Below are positions 10,644-23,399 of a stretch of 64,000 nucleotides of DNA, piece by piece; within the stretch, counting starts at the first letter, position 1, and each line of letters begins with the position of its first letter. Below the pieces are notes generated by a model, which saw only the letters and a list, made by a program, of their open reading frames with translations, did no database searches and had not been told where the DNA came from. Origin of the DNA: Ilyonectria destructans (lineage: Eukaryota; Ascomycota; Sordariomycetes; Hypocreales; Nectriaceae). The stretch is taken from positions 1,922,001-1,986,000 of the forward strand of contig JAHEWK010000006.1 of assembly GCA_020740775.1 (NCBI GenBank), in the 5' to 3' direction. A program made the translations under genes and the position numbers.

Positions 10644-13600
10644 CACGAAAAAAAAAAAACTTCCCAGGATTTCTGGGGGAGCGAGTCTATTTCTCTTGCT
10701 CCTTGCAGATGCGCCAGTCAGGCGATCGGGTAGCTGCAGTAGGTCCGCCAAGCGGAACGTCAGATCTCTCGGGCCCTGAAGGCTGTCCAACGCACGACGA
10801 TTCGGTATGGGGGGAGGGAGGGAGGTAGACGGATGGGGGTGTCACGCGGTCCGACAGCGCAGCAGCGGCAAAAACGGGAATGGGTATGGGTGCGAAAAAC
10901 GAGGCAAAGGGATTGGATGTTAGAGACAATGTGTGAGATGCAGGGCTCGGATCATAACGGGCGAACGGGTGGGAGGCCGGGAGAGGTCATTGACGAAAGG
11001 TCGGCTGGATAACTGGGCGGCTGGGTTGACTTTGCTACTCTGGGGTCCGTGTATTTTCTGGGCGCGGACGTGGATGGGTCCAGTGTGTCGCAACAACTCG
11101 ACAATGAAAAGCATGCAGGCCCGACAGGCTAAGGCAGACACCCAGTCCCCTGCTCGCTTGATGGGTGACGAAAGCCCACGGCCCAAGGAATGAATATCGT
11201 GCCCATGCGCAATTGGCCCACGCAGTGGCCAGCAGCACTGGCGCCACGTCGCCGGGGCAATTGGGCTCAGAGCAGCACCAGATCAGCCGGAGGGCCAGCC
11301 AGGCCAGCCAGACGAGCCAGACAAGCACGCATGAGGCATATCACAGCCCAACCAGACAGCACAGGTCACAACAGGACTGGCACTCGGACCTGCATGGAGC
11401 CTGAGTCCAGTCCGTACTGCACTGCAACCGTACTGACGCAGTACTTGTCCGACCTCCAAGTCTCGGGCAGGCAAGCGCCAGCCTCACGGAAACATTGGGC
11501 GGCGATGGTCGACATGTGCTGCGCTGCTGTGTTGTGCTGTGCTATGTTTTATGTGCTGTAATGTGCCGTCGCTGTACTTGGCCCGGCTGGGTAATCTCCC
11601 TGTGCTTTCAGGGCCAGTCAGGCTCTTTGCGTGGCAGCAAGCCTCAAGCCCCAGATCGCAGGCCTCATCAAACCGGCTTCCCATGATAGGATGCACTGTT
11701 GGTAACCCATGGTCTGTCCCAAAGGGCGCCGATGCTGCTGCTTTGCTCATAATGAACCCATACGGTCCGCTGCACCATCCCCACGCACGGCGGACGTCGA
11801 CCTCACGACCGACCACTCCTAGACCTCCCGGCTGCCGGACTCGCCTTTTCCCTGCAGTGCTGCCCCCGCTACGGGTCTCGCTAGCCAATGTCAGGGTGGA
11901 GGGAAAGCGTCCGAGTTGGCTGGCTTGGGGCTGCTGCTGCAACTGAGTGGTTTTGTTTCCCCAGATGTGCAACGTGGCAAGCCTCTGAAGCCTCTCCCGG
12001 CTGATCCATCATGCATCTCGACAGTCAGGAGCCCTCGGGCATTGGGCCGAGCTGGTCTTCCATCTTCCTCGGTGGGGTGATGTTTTGTCAACCGGCATTG
12101 TCAATCTCAAGTCTCAGTATCTGTATCCGTCTCAAATCTACGTCCGTCGCAAGCCCAGGTGTAACCCGACTTTGGGAGCCGATGTGTGAAAACCTGCGGT
12201 GATGCCCAGGTCGCCGAGCATGGGCTGGCATTAAAAAAGTATATTGACTTGTCAGTTTTTTGGGCAGTCGATGTCGTCCGCTTGACGAGGTTGGGATCAG
12301 CCCTTGCTTTGAAAAGGTCCCTCGCTCTCATTAACTAGCATCAATGCATCCATCGGTAGCAGGCATGGATTTGTCCGTCTCGTGGCGGCGGGTCTCACGG
12401 CTTTGCTCGAAGTCGGACGGTCCACTGCAGCGGATTACCAGCCAGGGGGCTTGATTTGTCCTTGATCGTGGGATGGTGCCCCCATCTGCTCTGAGCTCTC
12501 CCACGCATCGATATCCATTAAGTCTTCGGTCTTCGGTCTTCGGCCGCGACCGACCCTCCACGACGCTTTCGTCATCCTCTGTGCATTTGCGCATTGTAGT
12601 ACAACACCCGGCGTCTTGTTTCTGGTTGCCATTAGAGGGGCCTGTTGTCGCACGACAACGTGCTTTCCGGGGCCTCGGCGGTGAGCTGAGGGTGGAGGTT
12701 GGCAAGTTTTCACGGCACCAACCCCTCAAAAAGTTGGCACTTACAACCGCAGCGGTCTGCACGTGAGAACAGCCTTGTACCTGCCAAACTCAGGGCGGAA
12801 ATCCCAACTAACTTACCTACCTACCTACCTATGGAGGATACCACTTATAGCATCAAAAAAGATACCCAATCCTGGTAGCAACCCTAGTCTCTAAGTTAAG
12901 TAGTGCATAAACATCCGAGGACCACAATATATCCACGCATTTCGGAAGCGCTGAAAGCGACGTTCCGCCACCGTGGGATGCTGATCTCATCCATAACATC
13001 TCAAAACGACGCGTCGGGTCCCACAAAGCAAAACATCCGCCCTACGTCAGATAGGCTATAGTACGGAGCAGATTGACCGTTACTAGCTTGATTTGTTTCT
13101 GTACTCCATGAAACTAAGAAAGTGAGCCTGGGTATTCCTTGTCCGCCATGCCAAGTCTTTCCATGTCATTCCAGCCCGAAGCCATCGGGTCGCCATGTGT
13201 ATCCCAACTCGTGTATCCCAACTCACAGGATATGGCTTAACTATCAATGCGAATTTTTGCATGGATAAGGCAATTTCACCAGTGTTGTTAGCAGAACCGC
13301 ACTTGGCGCCGAGATAGTGTCCGGGTACCTGTCTATCAGACCATGCGGCCAGGGGGCTTATGCGCCGGGTTGCCCGGAACGGAAGATTTACTCTACACGC
13401 TCGAAAACAATTACTGCGAAGGATCAAGGGTTATCAATCAAATTCATAGCGGCTTTTCTTGATTCTTGATTCTTGGTATCTCGTCTGTCATTCAACAGAT
13501 TCCTTCAGTTTAGCAAATTCTGAGTCTTACACTCCTCTGCATGAATCATGCTCGTCCTAGCTCCCCCTTCCCACCCTGTGGTGAGAGTCACTACGAGTAA

Positions 13601-13647
13601 AACTTCCCAGATGTGACTCCTGGCGCACTCCAAAACCCTGGCCATCC
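10644..13647. other. Gene-free interval (3.0 kb)
   Basis: This lies upstream of the giant acidic-protein gene and downstream of DBP5, both on the minus strand, so it should hold the promoter and leader of the former and the 3' end of the latter. Open frames on both strands are short, overlapping and of random composition. A (TACC)4 microsatellite is at 12814-12832, and a poly-pyrimidine run directly precedes the giant gene's ATG. I see no RNA gene. Confidence 0.6.
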
Positions 13648-15281
13648 CTAAGCGGCCGCATTCTGCTTGGGCTCGGTAGCACTAGGCGCATAAGCGGCTT
13701 GCGCTCTGTTCTTCTTGATAACTTCCTTGACGCGTTCCTCTGCCTCATCCCAATCGTCAGTGTCCAGTCTAACCAGGTCGATGCCGAAACCTTGAGCAAT
13801 GTTGCTGAGAGCATCGAAGCTCTTCTTATCGTAGACAAAGCTGATACTGACACCAACACGGCCGAAACGACCAGTTCGGCCAATACGGTGGAGGTATGTC
13901 TCGGCATCAGGCTCGCTATCACCCCTTCCCTTCATGGGAATATCGTAGTTGATAACCATCGACACACTTGAAACGTCGATGCCTCGGGCGAGAACGTTGG
14001 TCGCAATAAGCACCTTGTTTTCTCCTTTGCGGAACTTGGACAACAGGTCATCTCGCTCGCTGCCATCGAAGGCAGCGTGGAGCGCAGAAACCTTGTGGCC
14101 ATCCGCTGTCATGCGTCGCTGGATCTCGTTGGCGCTCTCACGAGTCTATAGTAATGTTAGTCAGGCTGTGAGCGAACAAAATAATCGCCATTCTTACCTT
14201 GACGAAAATAACCGACTGGCCAATGGTCATCAGGCCATAAAGCTTGCAGAGAACGTCGTACTTGATGTTGTCATCGGGGCAATCGATGAACATTTGAGAA
14301 ATTCCCTTGACGGTGAGCTCACTACGCTGCAGCTTCAGGCTGTGTGCGTTGGGGGCAAACTTTCCAGCGTATTGCATGACCTTATCGGGGAAGGTAGCAG
14401 AGAAGAGGAGGACCTGGATCTCCTTGGGCAACATACTGCGCAAAATTTAGCACAACCAGTAATTAATTCCCCGAAGTGTTTGGTACTTACTTCTTGACTC
14501 GCAAGCACTGGTCGCCAAGACCTTGCTGGTCAAGCATGTTGTCGGCCTCATCCAAAACCAGAATCTTCAGCTTCGACACATCCAGTTGTCGACGTCGGAT
14601 GATGTCCATAACTGTGCCGGGTGTTCCAACAATGACTGGAGATCTGACAGGTTCGCCACGGGGAAGAGCTCCGGGAATAGCAGCAGCCACCTTCAGGTCC
14701 TCGATGAATCGGCCAATAGCTTTGATCACACCTTCGATCTGACGGGCAAGCTCACGACTAGGCGCCAGAGCAAGGGCCTGGGGTTGATCTGGGTTGGTGA
14801 AGTCGACTCGGGACAAGATGGCTGTGACGAACGCAGCCGTCTTACCAGTACCGGACTGGGACTGCGCCAACATATTTCTCGGAGGGTTGCTCAGAATCAA
14901 GGGCAGAGACTTACCCTGAACCTTGGAGGGCTTCAGAAAGTTCAAGGCAAGAAGACCCTTGAGAATAGGCTCAGGGCTTGGGGGGTTGGGTCAGCGAGAG
15001 GCAGATGCTGGGAAGAGCTTAACATACAGGTTGAGGTCCTGCCAAGTGGTGGCAGAGTGAAAAGGCGTAGCTTCATTGTTCTGGAGCTCGCTCAGGGAGA
15101 CTTCGACATCCCATTCAGGCTCCTGGAGGCCGGAGCCACCGAGTTCCTCGACAGCACCATCAACTTGGGCCGGAGCAGCGTCCTCAGCAACCTCCTCAGC
15201 AGGCGGGGCAGCAGGCGGGGCAGCAGGCGGGTCAGCTGCTCCCTCTTTGGGGTCGGTGATACGGCTTGCGAGGTCGGCCAT
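13648..15281 (-). CDS. DBP5: ATP-dependent DEAD-box RNA helicase Dbp5 (DDX19 family)
   Basis: Four exons: 15281-15028, 14976-14491, 14435-14198 and 14145-13648, giving 491 residues, the usual Dbp5 size. Dbp5 remodels mRNPs at the cytoplasmic face of the nuclear pore, with Gle1/IP6 as activator in yeast, and also acts in translation termination. Visible motifs are the Q-motif (PSKVQ, Q105), motif [11 protein letters not shown] (K130), PSRELA, DEAD (227-230), [13 protein letters not shown] and [21 protein letters not shown] and the [17 protein letters not shown] lead-in are typical of Dbp5 rather than eIF4A. The N-terminus is Ala/Pro/Glu-rich. I chose the ATG that starts MADLASRI because an upstream in-frame ATG lies in leader-like sequence. 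Intron 1 is short (51 bp) with a CTGAC branch site. The gene is divergent from the SPF45-like gene. Confidence 0.95.
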
Positions 15282-15839
15282 GTTGAAGGAGTGAGAGAGC
15301 GAAGGTGTGAGGTGAAGGGGAAGGAAAGGCGGAATGGGGGCGACAAAATGACTGTTCGATTTCACCTCAAAATCGTAGCCTGAATCGCTCGCAGCTTGCG
15401 CTGAGGTTGAGTGGATAATGTAAGGCAGAAAAGTGTGCCTAGCAGTCGGGTTTACAGCGCAAATTGGGGCCAGGCGTGATCACTCTGAGAAACGCGAAGG
15501 TCTTGAGGATGTGTTTGGGCATAAACAGGTGACCGCGACTTGGAAAGCTTTCTTGGAGTTTTGGCGGGGTTCATTGGAGGGGCACTTGCAGGCAGCTTCC
15601 CCAGCTGCAAGGGTGCTACCGCCTGTCCCGCTGTTTATCCGGCGCATCTACTTCCCTGGGCAGGGGAAGAAGCGCGCAGCGTGCACCCATGCCAACTCAG
15701 GCTGGCCAACCGAGCCTCGACTTTGGCCATGCAGCAACTTCATCATCATATTTACAGGCCCACTCGTTCTACCTCATGATACCCGAATTCAGCGTCAATT
15801 TTAGCCCTTAGGGAGGTCCATCACCTCAGTCCCGTCAGC
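15282..15839. promoter_or_regulatory. Divergent promoter region between DBP5 and the SPF45-like gene
   Basis: A 558-bp interval separates the start codons of two divergent RNA-processing genes, so both promoters and leaders must be here. I could not single out a TATA box or a specific operator. The location follows from the gene layout only. Confidence 0.6.
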
Positions 15840-17421
15840 ATGGCAGCTCCTCCGCCGCCTCCTCGTGGAGGACTCTCCCTCTACGAGAACCTCCTCGATC
15901 CTAACGATTCCTCGTCCGCCACCATCTCCTCCGCTCCAGTACTCTACAATCAGGCCGACAACGCCTCTGCGGAGACCTCTTCCAAGAAACCCGTCGATCC
16001 CGCCCTCCGGTTCCAGCCCATTCGCCGTCCCCAGGTCAAACAGGCCAAACCGAAGCCCTCATTCCCCAAACCCGCCGGTCCCAAGCCAGCAGCAGCCGCC
16101 GCCACGCCGCCAGCCCCTGCACCGCCCAAGAGCACACTTGCTGACTGGGCCGCGACAGAGGAGGATGAGTGGCAATATGGGGCCGTAGAGAAGCGCCAGC
16201 GTGGTGGGCGCAAGAAGAAGAAGAAGCAGCAGCAAATACACATGGAGACCGACTGGGAGGAGTTGTATGACCCGGCACGGCCAACAAATGTAGAGGAGTA
16301 CCTGCGAAGTGACGAAAAGGTCAACGAGGTGAGAGAATGGAAGGCTTTACTCTACCGGCACCGTAGAAAGCGCGACAAGAGCGACTCCTCGGACAACGAG
16401 GACGATGACGGCGACACCCGACATGTCGCACCAAGTAAGTCTCCAGGCCTGCGGCTCACGATTGTCATACTTACGCCCAATTCCAGATCAGTTTGCACCT
16501 CCGCCGTCATATGCCTTTGTTCCGCCGCCACCAGGCTCGCCTCCAGCTCCTCCTCCCGGCAAAACCGGCGAGGACGCTTTCACCCGTCGTCTAGCCATGT
16601 CTCAGGGCCAAACTCCGGCGGTCTCCCAGCCGCCGCCACCTCCCGCACCACCCTCCGACTCTGCCACAATATCCCGTGCTCCAGTCCGATACACCCAACC
16701 AGAAAACCCCAAAGGTGACGAAAAAGACGAGCCATACTCCCCACCGCCCACGATTGGAGGCCCTGCACCTGAAGTCGATTCTCAACCTCGGTCAGCACGC
16801 CCTGGCCAAGCCGGTTTTGCTCACCGTCTCATGAGTAAGTACGGTTGGACTAAAGGCACTGGCCTTGGTGCCGACGAGACGGGTATTATCAATCCTCTGC
16901 GAGTGCAGGTCGAGAAACGGCGCAAGAAGGCGGACGCTGATGGTGGGGGTTGGGCGGAGCCTGGCAGCAAAGGCAAAATCGTGGGCGGGAATCGCAAGGA
17001 GGAGAGTACCGGCAAGTTCGGTATCATGAGCGACGTCATTGTCCTTCAAAACATGTTGGAGAACATGCCTGACCTCCAGGCCGAGATTGCGAACGGCCTC
17101 GGACAGGAGATTGGAGAGGAGTGCGGCGAGAAGGTATTCCCCATTTTATACCACAACATATCCAGAATGGAACTAATGAGATGGCAGTACGGGCGTGTGG
17201 AGAGACTTTATATCGAGGAAAACGGTCGACAGGTTTTTATCAAGTTCACAAACCAAGTGTCTGCGCTTCGAGTAAGTTTCCTACGTCATTCACTCTGTGA
17301 TTACACAGGCTTATGTCCCCCAAAGGCAGTGAACGAACTAGACGGGAGAGTCTTCAACGGGAACACTATTGTGCCAAGGTTCTTTGACACAGAAAAATTT
17401 GAGAAAGGGATTTACAGTTAG
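15840..17421 (+). CDS. SPF45-like splicing factor (G-patch plus U2AF-homology RRM)
   Basis: Four exons: 15840-16434, 16487-17133, 17188-17271 and 17326-17421, giving 473 residues. SPF45/RBM17 proteins act in the spliceosome at 3' splice-site choice; the UHM binds ULM peptides of SF1, U2AF and SF3B1. The N-terminal half is Pro/Ala-rich with a Lys/Arg tract. The G-patch (about 305-350) contains AGFAHRLMSKYGWTKGTGLG. The C-terminal UHM (about 380-470) runs from SDVIVLQNM to VPRFFDTEKF, whose Arg-Phe-Phe matches the UHM RXF signature. Introns 2 and 3 are both exactly 54 bp, in phase 0, and contain no in-frame stop, so a reader without splice data would fuse them into the protein. The splice forms chosen rejoin the conserved ECGEK-YGRVERLYIEE and SALR-AVNELDGRVF. 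Confidence in the family is high. Confidence 0.93.
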
Positions 17422-18095
17422 AAAATGGCTAGTCTAGCCTGCAGCGAGGGATTAGACCCGGTGGATAACTGATTTGAGGCATACAACACAGAAGATATAG
17501 GAAGTAGCATGCATGTATATTGTAGATATGATACCCCAAAGTCAAACCGAGTTGACAGGACCTCACCAACTAAACCTTGACGACGGTGACAAAATGAAAG
17601 ATCCCATGCCATTACACCAAAGAACGAGACTTGTTCGAACACAGCTAGATGACTATTAGAGGTCAATTTCCTAGGATGTCGTAGTGTATATCCTGTGGTT
17701 CAAGTCCCCAATCCAGCGCTCTTCCCTTTTCACACGACTTCATTCAACAACTTTATCAGGGATGCCAAGGTGATCAAGTTGGATTTCACGACGTTAGATG
17801 GCACAAGCTCTAAAGGGCAACATCTCGAAGGCATGTGAGCTGGGAAAACATTGCTGAAGCAATCAACAGGCTCTCCAACTGGCATGGTCGAATGGTGATT
17901 TAATGGTTCAGTGGAAGTACAGTCGATTATTAAGTTCTAATGGGTTATCCTTTGCACGCAGCTGCTGCCTCCGCGAAAAGCATCTTGTGCCTCACGAAGG
18001 ATGATGAAACACAATATGTCGGATAGAAAAAACAGGGAACATGAGGAGAACAGTGAACGACGCCAATCCGAAACCATTTTGCCATGACCATCACC
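17422..18095. other. Convergent 3' intergenic region
   Basis: The SPF45-like gene and ECM33 converge here. The 674 bp should hold both 3' UTRs and poly(A) sites. No open frame or RNA gene is convincing. Confidence 0.6.
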
Positions 18096-19402
18096 TTACA
18101 GCAGCTGAACAAGAGCGGCAACACCGGCAAGGGCGAGCAAAGTCATGCTAACACCGTTAACGCCAGCGGCGTCCTCAGAATCACTAGAGTCGGAGCTGCT
18201 AGAGTTGCCACGAGTAGACTCGCCACCGTCATCACCCTCGTTGGCCTTCTTGTTGTTGCTGGTGCAGGTCATGCTACCCTGGATAGCGTCGCTCTTCTCG
18301 AGTTTGTCGAAGAAGTCGCAGAAGTCGGAGATATCGGTGGTGGAGGAGACGGTGACCGCACCCTTGACGTCGTTAAGGCTGGGGAGCTCGACCCTAAGAA
18401 GACCGTTAGAGCTGTTACAATATTCAAAAGGCTGATTGACTCACTTCTCAAAGTTACCGCGGAGAATAATGGCACCAGAAACGCTCTCCAGCAGGGGGAA
18501 ACCGTCAATGGTCGTCATAGCAGTGTTGTTCTGGATGGTGAAGCCACCCTGAATCTTGGTAAGGAGAGGCATAGAAACGTTGGTGAGCTTCTTGTTGTTG
18601 ATGAAGGAGACATCATTAGTGATCTCGGTAACGTTAGGCGCGTTGAAGGTCTTGAACTCGGGGTTCTTATCGAACTTGATCGACGCAGTGATCTTGGTGA
18701 GAGCTGGGACCGAAAACGACTTGACGTTGGAAATCTGAATCTCAGCAGCGAGCTCGAGCTTGTCCATGGTGATATCCATGTTGTTTCCGTTGTTGTTGAT
18801 GATAAGCTGACCGGTGATGTTGACGAGATCGGAGTCGAAGGTGGTCATGCGCTTGTTGTTGTCAATCTGGAAGTTCTCGACAGTAGCGACGCTAAGACCG
18901 CTCAGATCGCTAATGAAGGTATCGGTAATCCGAATGCTGGTCATCTTAGTAACACCCTCGGTACCGAAGTTCAGGCTGCTGAGCTGAGGCAGCTTGACCA
19001 TGCTGATCTCGCCGACGCTCTTCAGGGAAGCCATCTCGAGGGTGCTAAGGAGCTCGAGGTTCTGGAGCTGGAATTCACCAGAAATGGAGTTGATGGTGGT
19101 GGAAGTGAGCGAGATCAGGCCAGAGGCATTGTTGACAATGAAGTCACCCTTAATCTGCTTGGGGCCATTAATCACGACGTCACCGGCAAGATCGGAGTCA
19201 ATGGTGATATCGGCATCGACAACGTCGCAAGAGATAACCGGGGTAGCCTCGGTGACGGTGATATCCTTGGTGCATGTGGCAGCTGTTTTGTGTAGTTAGT
19301 AGGCAACGTCAACTAGCAACTGGGAGACGGAGAGAACATACCGGAAACCGTGGCGGCACCGAACGCCAAGATGGCGGCGGAGAGAAGCTGAACGGAATGC
19401 AT
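18096..19402 (-). CDS. ECM33: GPI-anchored cell-wall organisation protein ECM33
   Basis: Three exons: 19402-19342, 19282-18445 and 18393-18096, giving 398 residues, typical for ECM33. Ecm33 is a GPI-anchored plasma-membrane/wall glycoprotein needed for wall integrity. The N-terminus MHSVQLLSAAILAFGAATVS is a signal peptide. The middle is a leucine-rich receptor-L-like solenoid with repeated IxxxxLxxL/IxNNxxL units and several NxT/S sites. The C-terminus has a Ser/Asp-rich linker and a hydrophobic tail (SMTLLALAGVAALVQLL) expected for GPI attachment. Intron 1 separates the signal peptide exon and has a perfect TACTAAC branch site, common in this family. Splice phases 1 and 2 are consistent. 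The gene sits tail-to-tail with the SPF45-like gene and has a 4-kb upstream gap. Confidence 0.95.
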
Positions 19403-22400
19403 TGTGGCCTGGAAATCCGCGTATTGTTAGCGTTGCAGTCCTACGAAAGCTGGGCCCGGTATAGGAGCAGGAAATGAAGCCGGGTTGAGCAGGACAGCGA
19501 TTTGGTGGTGCGCGTTGGAGAAACCCCTAATCTATGCAGCCGTCCAAAACTTGAGGCGGTTGGAAAAGATGATGATGGGGAGCAGAAGGGGTCGGGGACG
19601 GGGAATGGAGAGAAGGCCGTGGTCGTGTCCCTTTTGGAGGGCTCGATTCGCGATGCGAGTCAACGGGGAAAGCGGGAGCAACCAACCTGTGCACCGAACG
19701 AGTGAGTTGACAGGGAGATAGAAAGGCGAGTTCCAATCGGGTCGAGATAGTATGCAGGAAGGAGAGATGGAAGGAAGAACACACGAGAAGCGGAAAGCCA
19801 AGACAGACGAAAAGTGAAATTGACAGGAGGAATTCGAGGTTGATGAGGCAAGTGAGGTGGAGGAAGGGGAGCAGAGACAGAAGACGGGAGGGTGTCAAGC
19901 TAGCAGGGGCGACGCAACACGCGCCTCGGCGAGGAGTCGGAGCACAAGCAAAGCGTACGTACCTGGTAACGAGGGACTGGGTCCTTCTTTGTTTTTTTTC
20001 TTGTACTGTTTGTAATAATCGGCAGCGGGAGATGCGGCAGGAAAACCAAGAATGCCTTCCGGTAGACTAGGTAAGTAAGATCGGCTTGGAGACAACGGGG
20101 TCTTTTAGGCCTGTGCAAACGAGCGGCGTGAATTGAAAGATGGACGATGCGACGAGAGAACCGACGATAGGAGGAGAGAAGGGAAAGAAGAGAGCGAAGG
20201 GAGAGAGATGAGAGATGAGATGCTCCTGCGCGGTGGATATCCGGCGAGTCTTGCATGGATCCCTCCGTCGACCAAACCAACCCACCCATCCACCTCTCCC
20301 TCCACCTCTCCCTCCACCTCCCTCCGCCATCGACCCAACCATCCACCATCCAGCAGGGCATGGGCCGGAGCAAGAGCCAGACCAGGGTGAGGGTGTGGGC
20401 GGCGTTCGGGCGACATTTGCTCCCCATGCCGTGGGATGGATGGATGGGCCCCGGGGCCACCTCCGCGACGACCCACGCAACGCAACACCATGGGCTACAG
20501 CGACCGCCAGGTCACCCACCATTGGCACCCACCTGCGTCTGGTCCAGGAACGGGACCATGCCACCCCATCCATGGATAGCTCTAGCGGATAACTTCTTTA
20601 TTTGGTACTGTTCCTGACGCCGCTCCCTAACCTGATGCTTGCTGGCTGGGTATGCACATGCACGCGCACGCACGCACGTACACGCACGCTTGCTGTCAAA
20701 GCCCAAGCCAGCCGAGTAGGGTTCCGACGGGAAAACCAATAATAGCGACGTCAACATCAACAGCAAGGGGCCGAAGACGATGGGGCAATCATCCGACAAT
20801 AACCACTGCCGAAGGCTTCCAAGGTCCCAGCGGTGTCCGTCGCGTCCAGGACATTGGCTCGTCATTTGCGTCCACGCCCACCGTGAAACGGTGCCCAGCA
20901 TCTTGCTCCCAGAGTTGGAGACGCGATTCGTTGCACCCACACGCCTCCTCGCGTGCCCAGTCTTCTGTGCGTTGGAGATACGAGGGTGCCAATTGTGTGC
21001 CATGTGTGTGCCACTCGGAGGTGCCAATCCTCTGCCTGCCCGATGAGGCGAGTAGCCTTCGTGCATCCCCGGCCAATCTGTTCGTTCTAGGCACTTTGCC
21101 TCCGATCTCATCGCCTCCCCTCCCAGGCGAGATTTGTTGCCGCCGTTCCACCTGCTTGAAGCTGCTGAAAAAAACGCTTTAAGCCCAACTAGCAGGGATC
21201 TCCGTTGATTGCAAGTGGGTGCTCATTCGCCGTTGTGTTAGCAAGGTACTAGCTGGGGCCGCAACTTTCCACCAGGTCATCGCTGGATCTGGAGGCCACG
21301 TAAAAGTACTAACTAACAGCTCGGCATCACCGTTCCACCTCTTCAATGCCCCTAGTCGAGCTCAATTTGCTTCCACTCGTCGCGTTTCGCTTTCGCATGC
21401 ATACCCGGTACCGAGTACTCGACCACCTGTCGCTGCAAAGGTGCGGTTGCTGGCGTCAGGGCAGCGTCAGGGCAGCGTCAGCAAAATGCATTCCTAGGAA
21501 TGGAGGCCTCGTTTCGTCTCACAGCTCAGACACGACACAGAGAGCACGGTTATGCCTCTTGGCGACCTCCGAGGAGTGGCTCCCGGCCTTGCTCTGCCAC
21601 TGGCACTTATGTCCGGTGGATGGCGAAAATGCCAAGCTCCCCAGCGCAACCGATAGTCTCATCAAGCCCACAGTCCAAGCCTTGGAGAGGACCTGGTCTT
21701 GTCTCTCAGTACCGGGAGTACGCGGATAATCGGACTTGCTAGTTCGATAATTCGCACATGATGCATGTCCACCAACTGCATTTCGATGGAGCTTCCGATA
21801 CGAGCACCGGTCACCGATGGCTCCCCGGCTGCTCCGGTGGCATTGGGTTATTAGGAGTGACGACTCCATGTCCCCGTCTGTGCCGTTACCCTGCTTGGTG
21901 TCATAGAACCACCATTCATGGCAATATGCCATCCCCCTTCTTCTACGTCTGAACATGTACGTACTACTGTATCTACTGCGTACGTATTTCCCTCCCTTGC
22001 CTGGATATCGCATCCCTGCGTCTCAATGGTACCCAATGCTGTTGAGTGACAATGATCGAGGGTAGGGCTTTGATAACGAACCCGGCCAAGCAAGGGCTCC
22101 AAGTTCCAAGTGCCAATTACACTTCGATTTCCTCCATCTTCGGGGCATCGCTCCCCATATCACCAGACACATAATTTTACCCCGGGGGGACGAATTCATC
22201 ATCATTTCCCAGAACTGGGATTTTGCCGTAGATACATAATTGAATACACGTACTGGTATGTAGATGCTCGTGCTACACATACCCCTTTCCCACGCCCCTA
22301 TCAAGCTCACCCTCGCCCCTGGTTCCACCTGCAAGGGCTAGAAAGCTTGTCGTCAGTCTCCGACAATTCACCACAGCTTGAACGCAGACACAATATATTG

Positions 22401-23399
22401 TCCGCCTCATGGGCAAGGTTCAATGGCAAAGGGGTCCAATCTTCGTTATACTGCATCCGCTCCTTGGGTCCCTGTGTCTGGCATCACGAGTCTGAAGCCG
22501 GGTTTTGCGGCATCCGCGCTGCTCTGCGGGTCTCCATTCCGTTCCCGCCCCCTGACGCGTTTCTTGCTCCACATGTCTGTCAGTGCATCGTCCGGCTCAT
22601 CCTCTCACATCCACCCAAAGCCAGCTTGCATCATTCATCCCAAACCGCGACTGGTCGCTCCTCGCGGGGGAGACAAAATCAAGATTTTCTCGCTGCGCCG
22701 GCTGTCTTAGCTCTGCTCTGCCAAGCTGGACAACTCAACTTTGCCGCACCAACGCCCCCCCATCTTGTGGCTGGAGCCAATGGCCACTGTCGAGGTACGG
22801 TTTCTTTCCGCTTGCCACTTGCAACATCAGGGGCCTTCCCTCCGGAGAAGCGCCCGCAGATCCGCCACGAGCTTGCTCCTAGCATACACGCCGTCATCCA
22901 ATCCCAAATCTCTTTTTTCTTCGGCATGGGAAGCTGGGTTCGCCCTAACTGATTAGTTAGTTCAGATCGGCATCGACGAATTGAGACGGCCCTTAAATTA
23001 CCACGGCAAAGGTTGCGATAACAGTTTTCATCATCCAGTTAACCAACACGTCTGCATACTACGTAGACTAGTAGGCCGTTGACCCGGCCAGGCCAAGGAA
23101 ATCTGCATCCTCCTGCGCCCTGATGAGTCCGTGGGTGCCAATCATTCCTGTCCATCCCATCTGTTCTAGGACATTACACAGTACATCACCACTGACAATG
23201 GGCTTGTACTATTTCTCCAACAAGACCCTGTCCAAGTGGGGGTTAGGCCATGAAACACATCCTTCCATGAAACTCGTACCCTCTTTGAGTACCTTCATAT
23301 GTGCCTATCAAAATTACCTCCGTGCATAGGGTTGGGTTTATACGTGCATGAAAACACCCACCAAACCACCAAACAACGCTGACCGAGCAACTAGTTCAT
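19403..23399. other. Gene-free interval (4.0 kb)
   Basis: This lies upstream of ECM33 and downstream of the glycosylase gene. It contains simple-sequence tracts, notably CTCCCTCCAC-type repeats near 20290-20330 and ACGC repeats near 20655-20690. The longest open frame (22110-22952, plus strand) has Pro/His/Ser-rich random composition, no domain and heavy overlap with other frames. ECM33 regulatory sequence is expected at the left end. Confidence 0.55.

Noticed and set aside
15840..17421. Unspliced reading through introns 2 and 3 of the SPF45-like gene as the main protein
   Set aside because: Both segments have canonical GT...AG ends and interrupt conserved UHM sequence; removing them restores the family sequence.
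17640..17730. GGTTCAAGTCC, a tRNA B-box-like string
   Set aside because: No A-box, D-arm or acceptor stem at the right distance.
22110..22952. 280-codon open frame, plus strand
   Set aside because: Pro/His/Ser-rich composition without domain, membrane segment or codon bias, overlapped by several frames of similar quality.
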